A DNA stretch of 52,884 bases from assembly GCF_045223415.1 (NCBI RefSeq), contig NZ_JBEQZJ010000028.1:1-52884 (forward strand), written 5' to 3'. Origin of the DNA: Hoskinsella mucinilytica. GTDB lineage: Bacteria > Bacillota_I > Bacilli_A > Erysipelotrichales > Erysipelotrichaceae. Position 1 is the first letter of the stretch; the number at the start of each line of letters is the position of its first letter. Below are positions 1-10,872 of the stretch, piece by piece. A program made the translations under genes and the position numbers. The notes under the pieces are model-generated. The model searched no databases. It worked only from the letters and a program-made list of their open reading frames with translations, and was not told the origin of the DNA.

Positions 1-3000
1 TAGAATTATATTGCAATAATAATGAAAATCTGAAAACATTAAATGTAGAAGGGGTTTCTGCTTTGCTATATTTGCGTTGTTCTGGTACCAGTATTAGTAA
101 TCTGGATGTCAGTAGCAATACTAATTTAAAAGAGTTAGGTTGCGATAATAATAAAAATTTAAAAACATTAAATGTAAAGGGAGCTTCTGTTTTGGTATAT
201 TTGGATTGTTCTAGTACCAGTATTAGTAATCTGGATGTCAGTAGCAATACTGCTTTAATAACCTTGTATTGCAATGATAATGAAAATCTGAAAACATTAA
301 ATGTAAAGGGGGCTTCTGCTTTAGAAGCGTTGGATTGTTCTAATACGAGTATTAGTAATCTGGATGTCAGTAGCAATACTGCTTTAAGTGCCTTGATTTG
401 CAGTAATAATGAAAATCTGAAAACATTAAATGTAAAGGAAGCTTCTGCTTTGCAATTGTTGAATTGTTCTGATACTGGCATTAGTGGTCTGAATGTCAGT
501 GAAAATAAAGAATTAGTATTCTTGTATTGTACGGATATAAGTTTTGCCTATTTGGATCTAGGGATAAATATAGGATTTACTGATTTAAATATGCTTACAT
601 CTGTAACAAAAGATTTGGCAGTTGCAGATAATTCGTTTCATATTGAAGATAAATTTGATGGTATTGATAAGAGTAAGATTACCATTATAAGTGGAGCAGA
701 TTATGATTCAGAAACTGGTATCGTAAGTAACTATACCGAAGGAACACCTATTGTCTATGAATATAAGTGTGGTATAGTGGAGGATAAAGAAATAACGTTA
801 ACGGTTACATTGAACGTTAAGGTTGGTATAGAAATCAATGAACAAAATTTTCCAGATGAAGGATTCAGAGATTGGTTAAAGAAACAAGATTATGGAACAG
901 ATGGTTTCATTACACAAGAAGAGATAGCAAATATAAAGAAAATTGATGTTTCTGAAAACAAAGATATTAAAAATTTGGCTGGCATTGGATATTTTTCTAA
1001 TCTAACATGGTTGTATTGCAATAACACGGAAATCGAAAGTCTAGATGTCAGCAATAATGCTAAGTTAGAAACCTTGTATTGCGGCAACATGAGAATCGAA
1101 AGTCTAGATGTCAGCAACAATGCTAAGTTAGGAAATTTAGACTGCAGTAACAATAGAGAATTGAAAGCTTTGGAAATCAATGGTGCTTCTGCTTTAACAT
1201 CTTTGAATTGTGACATGACGGCAATTACAAGTCTAGATGTTAGCAACAATACTAAGTTAGAAACTTTGTTTTGCAACAACAATCCAAAACTGGAAACTTT
1301 GAAAGTAAATGGTGCTTCTGCTTTAACAACCTTGTATTGCTACAGTACAGCAATCACTAGTCTGGATGTCAGTAACAATGACAATTTAAAATACTTATTT
1401 TGCATCAATACTCCTCTTGCCTATCTAAATTTAGGAACAAGTGCAAGTTTAACAACATTACAAATTCCAGCAAATGTAATATTGGGTTTAGATGTCACAG
1501 AAAATACGTTTCATATTGAAGATAAAATAAAAGGTATCGATAAGAGCAAGATCACAATTCAAAGTGGAGCAAGCTTAAATTCAGAAACAGGGATTGTTAG
1601 TGGTTATACTGCAGAAAGACCAATTGTATATGAATATGATTGTGGTATGGTAAAAGGTGAAAAACAAACTTTAACAGTAACATTGTACCTAAGTGGTTAT
1701 TCAACTAGCTTAGAAATTAATGAAACTAATTTTCCAGATGAAGCATTTAGAAAATATTTAAAAGAAAATAAGACAATTAATCCTAATGGTGATGATATAT
1801 TATCAGCTATAGAAATAGCTAAAGTAAATATGATTGATGTATCTAATAACAAAAACATTAAAAGTTTGACTGGTATTGAGTATTTTTCTAATTTAGATAA
1901 CTTGTATTGCGATGGTACGAGCATAACCAGTTTGGATGTCAGCAACAATGCTAAGTTAGGAAATTTAGACTGCAGTAACAATAGAGAATTGAAAGCTTTG
2001 GAAATCAATGGTGCTTCTGCTTTAGCATACTTGGATTGCTCAAGCACAAGCATTAGTAATTTAGATGTCAATAATAATACCAATTTAGAAACCTTGTATT
2101 GCAAAAATAATAAAAACTTGAAAACTTTATATGTAAGTGGTGCAGTTGCTCTAGACACAATGGAGTGTTCTAATACAAGTATCATTAGTTTAGATGTTAG
2201 TAATAATAATAATTTAATAGCTTTAAATTGTATGAATGCTCCTCTTGCTTATCTAAATCTAGGCACAAACATGAACACACTACTATATTTCACATCAAAC
2301 GTGATGTTGGATTTAGATGTCACAGAAAATACGTTTAAAATTGAAGATAAAATAAAAGGTATTGATAAGAGCAAGATCACTATTCAAAGTGGAGCAACTT
2401 TAGATTCAGCAACAGGAATCGTTAGTGGATATGAATATGGAATACCAATTGTGTATGAATATGATTGTGGTATGGTAAAAGGTGAAAAACAAACTTTAAC
2501 AGTAACTTTGTACCTAAGTGGTTATTCAACTAGCTTAGAAATTAATGAAACTAATTTTCCAGATGAAGCATTTAGAAAATATTTAAAAGAAGATAAAACA
2601 ATCAATCCTAATGGTGATGATATGTTATCAGCTACAGAAATAGCTAATGTAAAGATGATTGATGTTGCAGGTAAAAAAGATATTACTAACTTAACTGGTA
2701 TTGCGAAATTTACTAATATGACTTTCATGTGTTGCGATAATACTAGTATTGAAAGTTTAGACGTTAGTAGTAATGAGAAATTGGAAAAATTGGTTTGCGC
2801 TAACAATAAAAACTTGAAAAATCTAAATGTAAGTGGAGCTACTAATCTAAGTATGTTGTATTGCTTTGATACTAATATCACTAGTTTAGATGTCAGCAAT
2901 AATACTAATTTAAAAGATTTGGATTGCCACAACACTCCTCTAGCTTATTTGAATTTAGGGGCAAATCCAGGATTAATCACTTTATCCATACCAACATCCG

Positions 3001-5501
3001 TAACAATAGACTTGAACAAAGTAGATGACACATTTAATATCGGTGATAATTTTGCTGGAATTGATTTAAACAAAATTACCATCATAAGTGGCGCAACTTA
3101 TGATTCAGAAACAGGGATTGTTAGTGATTATAATGCAGAAACCCCAATTGTTTATGAATATGATTGTGGTACAGCAGATAGTGTGAATCGGAAATTAACA
3201 GTTACGTTAAATATCACGTTTAAGAAAGATAGTAGTATTGAGATTAAGGAAAATTTAGATAAAACATATGATGAAAAACCTGTTAATGAAACACCTGAAG
3301 TTACTACATCAGGAAGTACAGGTGCAGTAACCTATATTTGGGAAAAGAAAATAAGTGATTCTAAATGGGAAAGTATAAAGGAAGCACCAATGAATGCAGG
3401 AACTTATCGTGTTACTGCTACAGTAGCTTCTGATGATAATTACAAGAAGGCTAGTTCAACAGCTAAAGAATTTACGATTTCAAAGGCAGAAAGTACGATT
3501 TCTATTATAGAAATATTAGATAAAACATATGATGGATCTAATGTAAATAAGAAGCCTTCTGTTAGTGTAATAGGAAGTTTAGGTGAAGTAACCTATACTT
3601 GGGAAAAGCAAACAAGTGATTCTAATTGGGAAAGTATCAATGAAGCGCCAATAGATGCAGGTACTTATCGTGTAACTGCTACTGTAGCTTCAGATGATAA
3701 TTACAAGAAGGCTAGCTCAACTAAAGAATTTACGATATCAAAAGCAGAAAGTTCTATCGTTGTGACTGAATCTTTAGATAAGGTTTATAATGGTACTGCT
3801 GTAAGTAAAACACCAACAGTTACTACAAAGGGAAGTTCAGGTGCAGTAACCTATACTTGGGAAAAGAAAATGAGTGATTCTAAATGGGAAAGTATCAATG
3901 AAGCACCAACAGATGCAGGAACTTATCGTGTAACTGCTACAGTGGCTTCTGATGATAATTACAAGAAGGCTAGCTCAATCGCTAAAGAATTTACAATATC
4001 ACAAGCAGAAAATAGTTGGACAAAAGAACTAGATATCAAAGATTGGACATATGGAAAGAGTCCTGTTAAGCCAAGTGCAACATCGAAATATGGAACTGTT
4101 AGCTTTACGTATAGTGATAGTAAAACAGGTGTATTTAAAAGCGATGTACCTGAAAATGCCGGAACATGGTATGTGAAAGCAAGCGTATCAGAAACAGATA
4201 ATTACAAAGGTTTAGAAGAAGTGAAAGCATTCCAAATCGAAAAAGCTGAAGCACCTGCGATCGTGTTACCTCAGAATTTAAGTGGTGTATATCATAAGGA
4301 ATTATCTAGTGTGAAATTACCGGAAGGTTGGAAATGGGCAGATGGCACACAGGAATTGACAGATGCTAGCACAAGTTATCAAGCATATGTGAAAGTAGAT
4401 GATGAGAATTATGATTATAGTAAGGTATCAGGTTATCATAAGGATGGACATTATGTAGAATGTAGTTTGTCTGTGACGTTATCAAAGGCAGAAAATCGTT
4501 GGGTAAAAGAACCATCTATCAAGGATTGGACCTATCAGGAAGATGCTAGTAAGCCAAGTGCAAAAGCAGAATATGGGGATGTCGTTTATACGTATAGTAA
4601 TGATCCAAATGGTGTATATACGACAGAGGTTCCTACAACTGCAGGAACATGGTATATGAAAGCAACGATCATCGCTTCAAAAGAATATACAGGATTGGAT
4701 ACGATCGTTAGCTTTAAGATATTACAAGCAGAACCAACCTATACGATACCAACCGGGTTACAGGCAACCTTTGGAGAAAGTCTAAAAGATGTGGAATTAC
4801 CAACAGGATTTACTTGGGTAGAACCAGATGAAATGGTAGGAAGTGTAGGAAGTCATGAAGTTATCATAACTTATACACCACAGGATACGAATTATAAGGT
4901 AGTAACCGGAATCAAAGTAAATCTGAATGTAACTAAGGCTGATAATAAACTAATCGTACCTTTGTCAATGAAGGATTGGGTATATGGAGAAACACCATCG
5001 AAAGCTCAAGTTGGATTCTTATTTGGAACACCTCGATATTTGTATAGTGATCGTATGGATGGAGAGTATACAGATGTATTACCAACAAATGCAGGAACAT
5101 GGTATGTGAAGGCAGTTGTGGAAGATAGTGAAGATTATGAAGGAATAGAAAGTGAAGTGGTATCCTTTGTGATCGAACCAAAGAGTGAAGTAAAGGTACC
5201 AGCGATCGATACAGATAAAGACTTAGAAGATATAAGATTGACAGATGGGGAAAAGGTATTGGTAGAAGGAATCGATTATGATATCACAACAGAGATTGAT
5301 GGGGATAAGACAACCGTTATCATCACGATGAAAGGGAATTATACGGGAACGATCATAAAGACTTATACCAAACAAAGAAGTGATGAAGGAGTAATCAAAG
5401 ATACAGGAGGAATAGCAGTAAATGGATTTAGGGCAATCCTGATGGCTATGTTAGCTGGAATCGCTACAATGTGGAAAGGGAAGAAACATAAGGATGAATA
5501 A
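1..5501 (+). CDS. Giant leucine-rich-repeat surface protein, 3' part (5' end outside window)
   Basis: The reading frame is open from nucleotide 3, so the gene starts upstream and about 1830 codons are visible. Roughly nt 1-3220 encode four LRR blocks built on the pattern ISNLDVSSNT-x-L-x-x-L-x-C. Each block ends in a module with DKSKITI and YDSETGIV-like motifs, and three are followed by an FPDEAFR segment containing an acidic D-x-N-G-D-like stretch. Nt 3230-4010 hold three repeats with the signature AGTYRVTATVASDDNYKKAS. Nt 4010-5190 hold YGX/MBG-like repeats with WTYG and AGTWYVKA motifs. The C-terminus has a TG-containing segment (KDTGGIAVNG), a hydrophobic helix and a basic tail, which looks like a wall- or membrane-anchoring signal without a canonical LPXTG. 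The family role is presumably adhesion or cell-surface scaffolding. No sortase gene is visible. The LRR blocks carry near-identical internal duplications. Confidence 0.85.
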   Translation, partial: ELYCNNNENLKTLNVEGVSALLYLRCSGTSISNLDVSSNTNLKELGCDNNKNLKTLNVKGASVLVYLDCSSTSISNLDVSSNTALITLYCNDNENLKTLNVKGASALEALDCSNTSISNLDVSSNTALSALICSNNENLKTLNVKEASALQLLNCSDTGISGLNVSENKELVFLYCTDISFAYLDLGINIGFTDLNMLTSVTKDLAVADNSFHIEDKFDGIDKSKITIISGADYDSETGIVSNYTEGTPIVYEYKCGIVEDKEITLTVTLNVKVGIEINEQNFPDEGFRDWLKKQDYGTDGFITQEEIANIKKIDVSENKDIKNLAGIGYFSNLTWLYCNNTEIESLDVSNNAKLETLYCGNMRIESLDVSNNAKLGNLDCSNNRELKALEINGASALTSLNCDMTAITSLDVSNNTKLETLFCNNNPKLETLKVNGASALTTLYCYSTAITSLDVSNNDNLKYLFCINTPLAYLNLGTSASLTTLQIPANVILGLDVTENTFHIEDKIKGIDKSKITIQSGASLNSETGIVSGYTAERPIVYEYDCGMVKGEKQTLTVTLYLSGYSTSLEINETNFPDEAFRKYLKENKTINPNGDDILSAIEIAKVNMIDVSNNKNIKSLTGIEYFSNLDNLYCDGTSITSLDVSNNAKLGNLDCSNNRELKALEINGASALAYLDCSSTSISNLDVNNNTNLETLYCKNNKNLKTLYVSGAVALDTMECSNTSIISLDVSNNNNLIALNCMNAPLAYLNLGTNMNTLLYFTSNVMLDLDVTENTFKIEDKIKGIDKSKITIQSGATLDSATGIVSGYEYGIPIVYEYDCGMVKGEKQTLTVTLYLSGYSTSLEINETNFPDEAFRKYLKEDKTINPNGDDMLSATEIANVKMIDVAGKKDITNLTGIAKFTNMTFMCCDNTSIESLDVSSNEKLEKLVCANNKNLKNLNVSGATNLSMLYCFDTNITSLDVSNNTNLKDLDCHNTPLAYLNLGANPGLITLSIPTSVTIDLNKVDDTFNIGDNFAGIDLNKITIISGATYDSETGIVSDYNAETPIVYEYDCGTADSVNRKLTVTLNITFKKDSSIEIKENLDKTYDEKPVNETPEVTTSGSTGAVTYIWEKKISDSKWESIKEAPMNAGTYRVTATVASDDNYKKASSTAKEFTISKAESTISIIEILDKTYDGSNVNKKPSVSVIGSLGEVTYTWEKQTSDSNWESINEAPIDAGTYRVTATVASDDNYKKASSTKEFTISKAESSIVVTESLDKVYNGTAVSKTPTVTTKGSSGAVTYTWEKKMSDSKWESINEAPTDAGTYRVTATVASDDNYKKASSIAKEFTISQAENSWTKELDIKDWTYGKSPVKPSATSKYGTVSFTYSDSKTGVFKSDVPENAGTWYVKASVSETDNYKGLEEVKAFQIEKAEAPAIVLPQNLSGVYHKELSSVKLPEGWKWADGTQELTDASTSYQAYVKVDDENYDYSKVSGYHKDGHYVECSLSVTLSKAENRWVKEPSIKDWTYQEDASKPSAKAEYGDVVYTYSNDPNGVYTTEVPTTAGTWYMKATIIASKEYTGLDTIVSFKILQAEPTYTIPTGLQATFGESLKDVELPTGFTWVEPDEMVGSVGSHEVIITYTPQDTNYKVVTGIKVNLNVTKADNKLIVPLSMKDWVYGETPSKAQVGFLFGTPRYLYSDRMDGEYTDVLPTNAGTWYVKAVVEDSEDYEGIESEVVSFVIEPKSEVKVPAIDTDKDLEDIRLTDGEKVLVEGIDYDITTEIDGDKTTVIITMKGNYTGTIIKTYTKQRSDEGVIKDTGGIAVNGFRAILMAMLAGIATMWKGKKHKDE

Positions 5502-5510
5502 CATCATGAG

Positions 5511-5545
5511 GGCTCAACTTGTTGGATGACAGGTTGAGCTTTCTG
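5511..5545 (+). terminator. Intrinsic terminator after LRR gene
   Basis: GCTCAAC (5512-5518) pairs with GTTGAGC (5533-5539), with an extra TGT/ACA pairing inside. Only a short T-rich run follows, so it may be leaky. Confidence 0.55.
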
Positions 5546-5658
5546 TTAATGTATGCAAAAAATCGTCAATTCAAGTGAGAGTATGTTATACTTATATAAA
5601 AGGTGTAAACGCTAACATATTGGGTGTGTGAGAATATTTCATACAGGAGGTGTGATCG

Positions 5659-8600
5659 ATGATGGATGAAACGATCAAAGGTAGTGCGGAAGTAAAACAA
5701 GATGGAAGTTATATCATCAATAAGCATCATCAAATCGTATATGCGGATATAGGATGTGAAACGGTGATGGATGAACAGATAGAACGTTCTTTGTGCTATC
5801 AGGAAATTCATGGAAGAAAAGAGCCTTGTCCTACATGTCCTGTGAAAATAAAAGAGAACGTCGGTGGAATACGGAAGTTGATCTATCATGAAAAATGGCA
5901 ATGTTGGGTAGAGTGTACCAGTCTTCCAATTCAATGGCCGAACGAAGGGGAATGTATGCTTCTATATGTTCATCGATTGCTTAATCCTAAGCGTCAGATG
6001 TTTATCCATTTGAATGAAAATGTGAGATATGATGGGTTGATGGAATTTGATACATCTTATGATACGTATGAAATTTTATATCATGATGAACATAAGACTA
6101 CATATAAAACCAAAGGAAAGTTACAACAACTGATAGAACAAATTTGTTTTCATCAGGTTTATCCGGAGGATCAAAAAGCGTTTCTTGATTTTTGGAATGT
6201 ATCTGTAATGGGATTAAAGGTAAGTAAGCTTGGTTATCTGTCAGAAGAATTTCGTCTATTAGGTAAGGATCAAGAGTATCATTGGTTTTCCTTTTATATC
6301 AATCCCGGACAAAAGAGGTTGAAAGAAAATGTGTATTTATGCTTTATTGTTAATTCTGATAGGAAATATTTGATCGGTCATAAACAAATGGAGGATCAAT
6401 TGTTTCAAATATTGGATCCTTTGACAGGGTTGTATAATACCTTGGCTTTTCAAAAACAGGTAAAACAATACTTAGCTCAGCATAGTGATGAAAGCTTTGG
6501 GATGGTATGTATCGATATTGAACATTTTAAGTTGTTTAATGATTGGTATGGTACCAAAGAAGGGGATAAGTTATTGATTTATATCGCCAATCAGATCAGA
6601 CATAAAGTACATCATTGTGGGGGCATTGCGGCTCGTTTTGGTGGGGATGATTTTGTGATGTTATTACCACGATCTCAATGTGTGGGTTCCTTATTGGAAT
6701 CAGAGATCATTACTTGGATGCAGAACTATGATAAGGATGTGAAATTCTTACCTGCTGCCGGTATTTATTTGATCAAAGATCAGACAATGTCTGTAACCTT
6801 GATGTGTGATCGTGCGATGCTTGCTTTGGATAGTGTAAAAGGTAATTATGCACAAAGAGTAGCGACGTATCATACGACAATGACGCAAAAGCTGGCTAAT
6901 AATCAAGAGATATTGTTTGGGGTAAAACGTGGACTAGAAAACCACGAATTTGAAATTTATTATCAACCGCAATGTAGTGCCAGAACCAAGCGTATCATCG
7001 GTGCGGAAGCATTGGTACGATGGAATCATCCGAGCAAAGGGATTCTTCCACCAAGTGAATTTATCCCGATCTTAGAAAGCAGTGGATTTATTTCTAAGTT
7101 GGATTATTATGTTTGGGAAGAAGTGTGTCGTTTTCAACAAGATCGTATGAAACGGAATTTGGCAATCGTACCGATTTCAGTCAATGTTTCTCGTATGGAT
7201 ATTTATCAGTATCGCATCGATCAGGTTTTTTCCGAATTGATTGCGACCTATGGATTACATCCTAAGATGATTGAAATTGAAATTACGGAAAGTGTGTATA
7301 CAGAAGATTATCAGCGTTTATTAGATGCGGTATCTGAATTAAGGACACTTGGCTTTACGGTCTTGATGGATGATTTCGGTAGTGGATATTCTTCTTTGAA
7401 TATGTTGAAAGATATTGAGATAGATGTCTTGAAGATCGATATGAAATTTCTGGAAGTTACGGAATACAGTGCATTAAAAAGCAACGGTATTTTAGAATCC
7501 ATTATTCAAATAGGGAAATGGCTTGGCTTAAGATTGATTGCGGAGGGTGTGGAAACAAAGGAACAGATGGATAATCTATTGCATCTGGATTGTGAATATA
7601 TGCAAGGGTATTATTTTTATAAACCTATGCCGAAAGTTGAATTTCAAGCATTGCTTGCGAAGGAATTGTTAATTGATACCAGAGGAATCTTGGCAAAACG
7701 ATTGCCGACGATCGGATTGCATGATTTGTTTCATAGAGATATTACAAGTGAGGCAATGCTCAGTAATATCTTAGGTGGCATTGCTTTATATGAAATCAGA
7801 GATGACCATCATTTATCTATACAAATGGTCAATGATTCTTATTATCGATTGACGGGATGTAATTCTGTGGATCTGGCTGAACGTCAAGATCAAATCATCA
7901 AACAAGTACATCCTGATGATGTGGATATCGTATGGGGAATTTTTCAACGGGCGCAGCAATCACCTACCCAAGAGGCAAGTGGTGTATTTCGACGCTATCG
8001 TTTGAATGGTGAAATGATGTGGATGCATCTTCGTGCCTTCTATCTTAGAAAACAAGGGAATAAGAAACTGTTTTATGGGGCTGTAAGAGATGATACCGAA
8101 ATGATGAAGCTTCAAAAAGATATGTTAGCTTTGATCAATTCTATCCCAGGTAATATCGTAGAGTTAAGAGTGAAGGATGATAAGGTCATTTCCAGGCGTG
8201 TTGTTTGTGGTGGTCTATATGAACAGTATGGAATGGATAAAGATGCTTATAAAGCCTTTTTAGAGAGTAAAGATGCGATATCTATCTTACCTTGGAAGGA
8301 AAAGGATCATGTGATCGAACTAATGCAATCACCGAAACGTTGGGCTAAGGAAGGCAATATGGAATTGCAAACCATTGCGCCTAATGGAACCGTGGTATGG
8401 ATCGAACAGCATATCAATGATATCGGAGAAGAAGATGGAATTAAGGTTTATAATCAGTTGTGGACAGATATTACACGTTTGAAACAACAAGAGGAAGCAT
8501 TGAAAGAATCACAAACAGTATTACAGAATATTTTGGGAATTGTGGCACCTAGCACGACATCGAAGATGATGGCGAAAGAGAATAAAGAAAATGCAGCTTA

Positions 8601-10647
8601 TTTATTTGCACAATCTGTACCTGGAGGTATGATCGGCGGATATTGTGAAGCGGGTTTCCCTTTATATTTTGCAAATGATGAAATCATTAAGTTGATGGGT
8701 TATGATTCCTATCAAGATATGTATGATCATATTGACGGACTTGTGGAACATACGATACATCCGGATGATAGGGCAAGTGTTGCGAAAGATATCGGAGGAT
8801 CCTTTTATGAAGGATTGGAATATACGACACGTTATCGAATGCTTTGTAAAGATGGCAGTTGGCTTTGGGTCATTGATAAAGGAAGAGTGGTGCAGGCAGA
8901 GGATGGAAGACTTGCCATCATATCTTGTTGTATCGATATTACAGAAACGACCAATACTCAAATGATGTTACAAGAGGCAAGAGAGGATGTTACTTTATTG
9001 AATTCTCTTGTGCCCGGAGGATATCATCAATGTTATCAGACACCGGAATTTGATTTGAGAACGGTATCGGATCGCTTTTTATCCATGCTGGGTTTTAGCA
9101 GAGAAGATTTACAAACCCGCTTTCAAATGAAGTACTTATATATGGTCGTACCTGAGGATCGTGAGAAGCTCACGAAGGTGGATGATATAAAAAATCAAAG
9201 TGATGATTTATTTGTTGCGGAATATCGTATTTATACAAACAATGGAACGATGTGGGTCAGAGATCAGACCAGATTGATCCAACATCAACAGGAAAGCTAC
9301 TATGCCGGAATCATTGAAGATATAGATGATCTGATTCATATGCAGGAAAAGATCGAAGCAATCGTAGCGAATACTCCAGGAGATGTGTTTAGCTTTGAGG
9401 GTATGAAATTTACTTATCATAGCTATAACCTGGCAAAAGTGATGGGATATGAAAATGAAGAGTATAAACAACTGATCATAGGAACCAAGGGTAGTTATTT
9501 TACAGATCCAAGAGATCGTAAGATGGTCAAAGATGCGGTGGCACATGCTATAAAAGAACAAAGAGATTTGGATATCGTATTTCGATCACTTGCGAAAGAT
9601 CATTCCACAAGATACATTCATATGAAAGCAACCTATTGTGGAATGAGCTCATATGGTGCTCTTTATTATGGTATTATGATCGATGCAACAGCAACGATAT
9701 TAAAAGATCAAGAATTGAAAATTTCTCAACAAATGTTTGATAGTATCATTCATCAAGCCGCAATTGATGTTTGGGAATATGATGTAAAAAAAGATCGCTT
9801 ATCCATGAGCAAAGAAGCATTGCGTCAAATCAGTGAGGTCATACCACCTACGATGGTAGAAGTTCATGGCAATTATCTATTGGATCATTTTATGGAACAG
9901 ATGGAGCATAAAGAGCGGTTTTTACCTAAGACATATCATCTCTTATCTTTGTTGCAGGAAAATCTACAACAAGAAGATGTGAGCGAGACCATTGTGGATC
10001 TTTCTGTATATGATGAAAAAAAGCTTTGGCTCAAGATGACTTGTGAAAGGATTTATGATGATGAGGGACAGTTTGTGAAATCCATCGGTTATTTTCAAGA
10101 TGTGAGTGAGCAAATGGAAAAAGAAGAGCTTGCGTTAGAGGAAAAGAAATATGCCCAATTTGATTCGTTGACCGGTATTTATAATCGAAGAATGGGCGAA
10201 ATCTTGATTCAAAATGCATTGGCTCAAAAGCAAGAGCAACATTGGGCTTTGTTGATGATTGATTTAGATGATTTTAAACATATCAACGATCGTTATGGTC
10301 ATATCATAGGCGATCATGTATTGAAAATGGTCGCATCCTGTATCCAAAAGGTCATAAAGATGGAAGAGGATGTATTCTGTAGATTAGGTGGAGATGAGTT
10401 TTTGATCTTTACCCATACCAATGATTTAGATGCTTTACATGAATTGATCAATGATATTCAAACAAGTATCAAAGAAAACGGACATGGCGATCAAAGGATA
10501 GCATTATCGATCGGAATCGCTTTAGCACCTCAACATGGTTCTGATTTTTATGACCTGTATCGACATGCGGACAAAGCTTTATATGAAGCAAAAACAAAAG
10601 GAAAACATCAATCCTGTATCTATGAGCAATCTTTTGATAAAGATTGA
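5659..10647 (+). CDS. GGDEF-EAL-multi-PAS-GGDEF cyclic-di-GMP signalling protein
   Basis: This 1662-residue protein has no signal peptide or membrane helix, so it is probably cytosolic. In order it has: an N-terminal PAS-like region with a CPTCP motif (residues ~50-60), a first GGDEF domain (~250-420) with GGDDF at 328-332, an EAL domain (~430-670) with EAL at 450-452 plus ITES, DDFGSGYSS and AEGVET motifs, about six PAS/PAC-like segments (~690-1490), and a C-terminal GGDEF domain with GGDEF at 1577-1581. Both GG[DE][DE]F signatures and the EAL metal-site motifs look intact, so synthase and phosphodiesterase activities are both plausible. Neither GGDEF has a recognisable RxxD inhibitory site at the usual spacing. 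AGGAGG lies 8 nt before the chosen ATG. A -10-like TATACT occurs near 5587. It could supply or remove cyclic-di-GMP for the matrix locus downstream, but that link is inference. Confidence 0.93.
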   Translation: MMDETIKGSAEVKQDGSYIINKHHQIVYADIGCETVMDEQIERSLCYQEIHGRKEPCPTCPVKIKENVGGIRKLIYHEKWQCWVECTSLPIQWPNEGECMLLYVHRLLNPKRQMFIHLNENVRYDGLMEFDTSYDTYEILYHDEHKTTYKTKGKLQQLIEQICFHQVYPEDQKAFLDFWNVSVMGLKVSKLGYLSEEFRLLGKDQEYHWFSFYINPGQKRLKENVYLCFIVNSDRKYLIGHKQMEDQLFQILDPLTGLYNTLAFQKQVKQYLAQHSDESFGMVCIDIEHFKLFNDWYGTKEGDKLLIYIANQIRHKVHHCGGIAARFGGDDFVMLLPRSQCVGSLLESEIITWMQNYDKDVKFLPAAGIYLIKDQTMSVTLMCDRAMLALDSVKGNYAQRVATYHTTMTQKLANNQEILFGVKRGLENHEFEIYYQPQCSARTKRIIGAEALVRWNHPSKGILPPSEFIPILESSGFISKLDYYVWEEVCRFQQDRMKRNLAIVPISVNVSRMDIYQYRIDQVFSELIATYGLHPKMIEIEITESVYTEDYQRLLDAVSELRTLGFTVLMDDFGSGYSSLNMLKDIEIDVLKIDMKFLEVTEYSALKSNGILESIIQIGKWLGLRLIAEGVETKEQMDNLLHLDCEYMQGYYFYKPMPKVEFQALLAKELLIDTRGILAKRLPTIGLHDLFHRDITSEAMLSNILGGIALYEIRDDHHLSIQMVNDSYYRLTGCNSVDLAERQDQIIKQVHPDDVDIVWGIFQRAQQSPTQEASGVFRRYRLNGEMMWMHLRAFYLRKQGNKKLFYGAVRDDTEMMKLQKDMLALINSIPGNIVELRVKDDKVISRRVVCGGLYEQYGMDKDAYKAFLESKDAISILPWKEKDHVIELMQSPKRWAKEGNMELQTIAPNGTVVWIEQHINDIGEEDGIKVYNQLWTDITRLKQQEEALKESQTVLQNILGIVAPSTTSKMMAKENKENAAYLFAQSVPGGMIGGYCEAGFPLYFANDEIIKLMGYDSYQDMYDHIDGLVEHTIHPDDRASVAKDIGGSFYEGLEYTTRYRMLCKDGSWLWVIDKGRVVQAEDGRLAIISCCIDITETTNTQMMLQEAREDVTLLNSLVPGGYHQCYQTPEFDLRTVSDRFLSMLGFSREDLQTRFQMKYLYMVVPEDREKLTKVDDIKNQSDDLFVAEYRIYTNNGTMWVRDQTRLIQHQQESYYAGIIEDIDDLIHMQEKIEAIVANTPGDVFSFEGMKFTYHSYNLAKVMGYENEEYKQLIIGTKGSYFTDPRDRKMVKDAVAHAIKEQRDLDIVFRSLAKDHSTRYIHMKATYCGMSSYGALYYGIMIDATATILKDQELKISQQMFDSIIHQAAIDVWEYDVKKDRLSMSKEALRQISEVIPPTMVEVHGNYLLDHFMEQMEHKERFLPKTYHLLSLLQENLQQEDVSETIVDLSVYDEKKLWLKMTCERIYDDEGQFVKSIGYFQDVSEQMEKEELALEEKKYAQFDSLTGIYNRRMGEILIQNALAQKQEQHWALLMIDLDDFKHINDRYGHIIGDHVLKMVASCIQKVIKMEEDVFCRLGGDEFLIFTHTNDLDALHELINDIQTSIKENGHGDQRIALSIGIALAPQHGSDFYDLYRHADKALYEAKTKGKHQSCIYEQSFDKD

Positions 10648-10683
10648 CTTATTCCTTGTTTTGTGGTCTAATAAACACGTACA

Positions 10684-10774
10684 AAAAATGGGGTGCCGAT
10701 GATGGCTGAGATTGGATCTTTACGATCCTGACCCAATGAACCTGATACGGATAATGCCGACGAAGGGATTTTAT
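10684..10774 (+). ncRNA. TPP riboswitch (THI element)
   Basis: The conserved blocks GGGGTGC, GGCTGAGA, TGACCC, GAACCTGAT and GGATAATGCCG-x-CGAAGG occur in the canonical order. The outer AAAAT/ATTTT pairing makes P1. It lies directly upstream of thiC and is followed by an intrinsic terminator, so thiamine diphosphate binding should cause premature termination. Confidence 0.97.
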
Positions 10775-10811
10775 TGTGACTTAGGATAGATACAACCACG
10801 ATAGAGAACTT

Positions 10812-10852
10812 AAAAAAAGCTGAACACCGTAGCAGGCGTACAGCTTTTTTTG
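10812..10852 (+). terminator. Riboswitch-controlled terminator
   Basis: AAAAAAAGCTG pairs with CAGCTTTTTTT (11 bp) with an inner ACC/GGCGT pairing, ending in a T run 15-20 nt before the thiC ribosome-binding site. This is the likely expression platform of the TPP riboswitch. Confidence 0.9.
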
Positions 10853-10872
10853 CATATACGAGGAGGATGAAG

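Noticed and set aside
890..2935. Several antisense open frames opposite the LRR protein gene
   Set aside because: They repeat the same Leu/Ser-rich composition with the period of the LRR coding repeats, have no ribosome-binding sites, and are shadows of the plus-strand gene.
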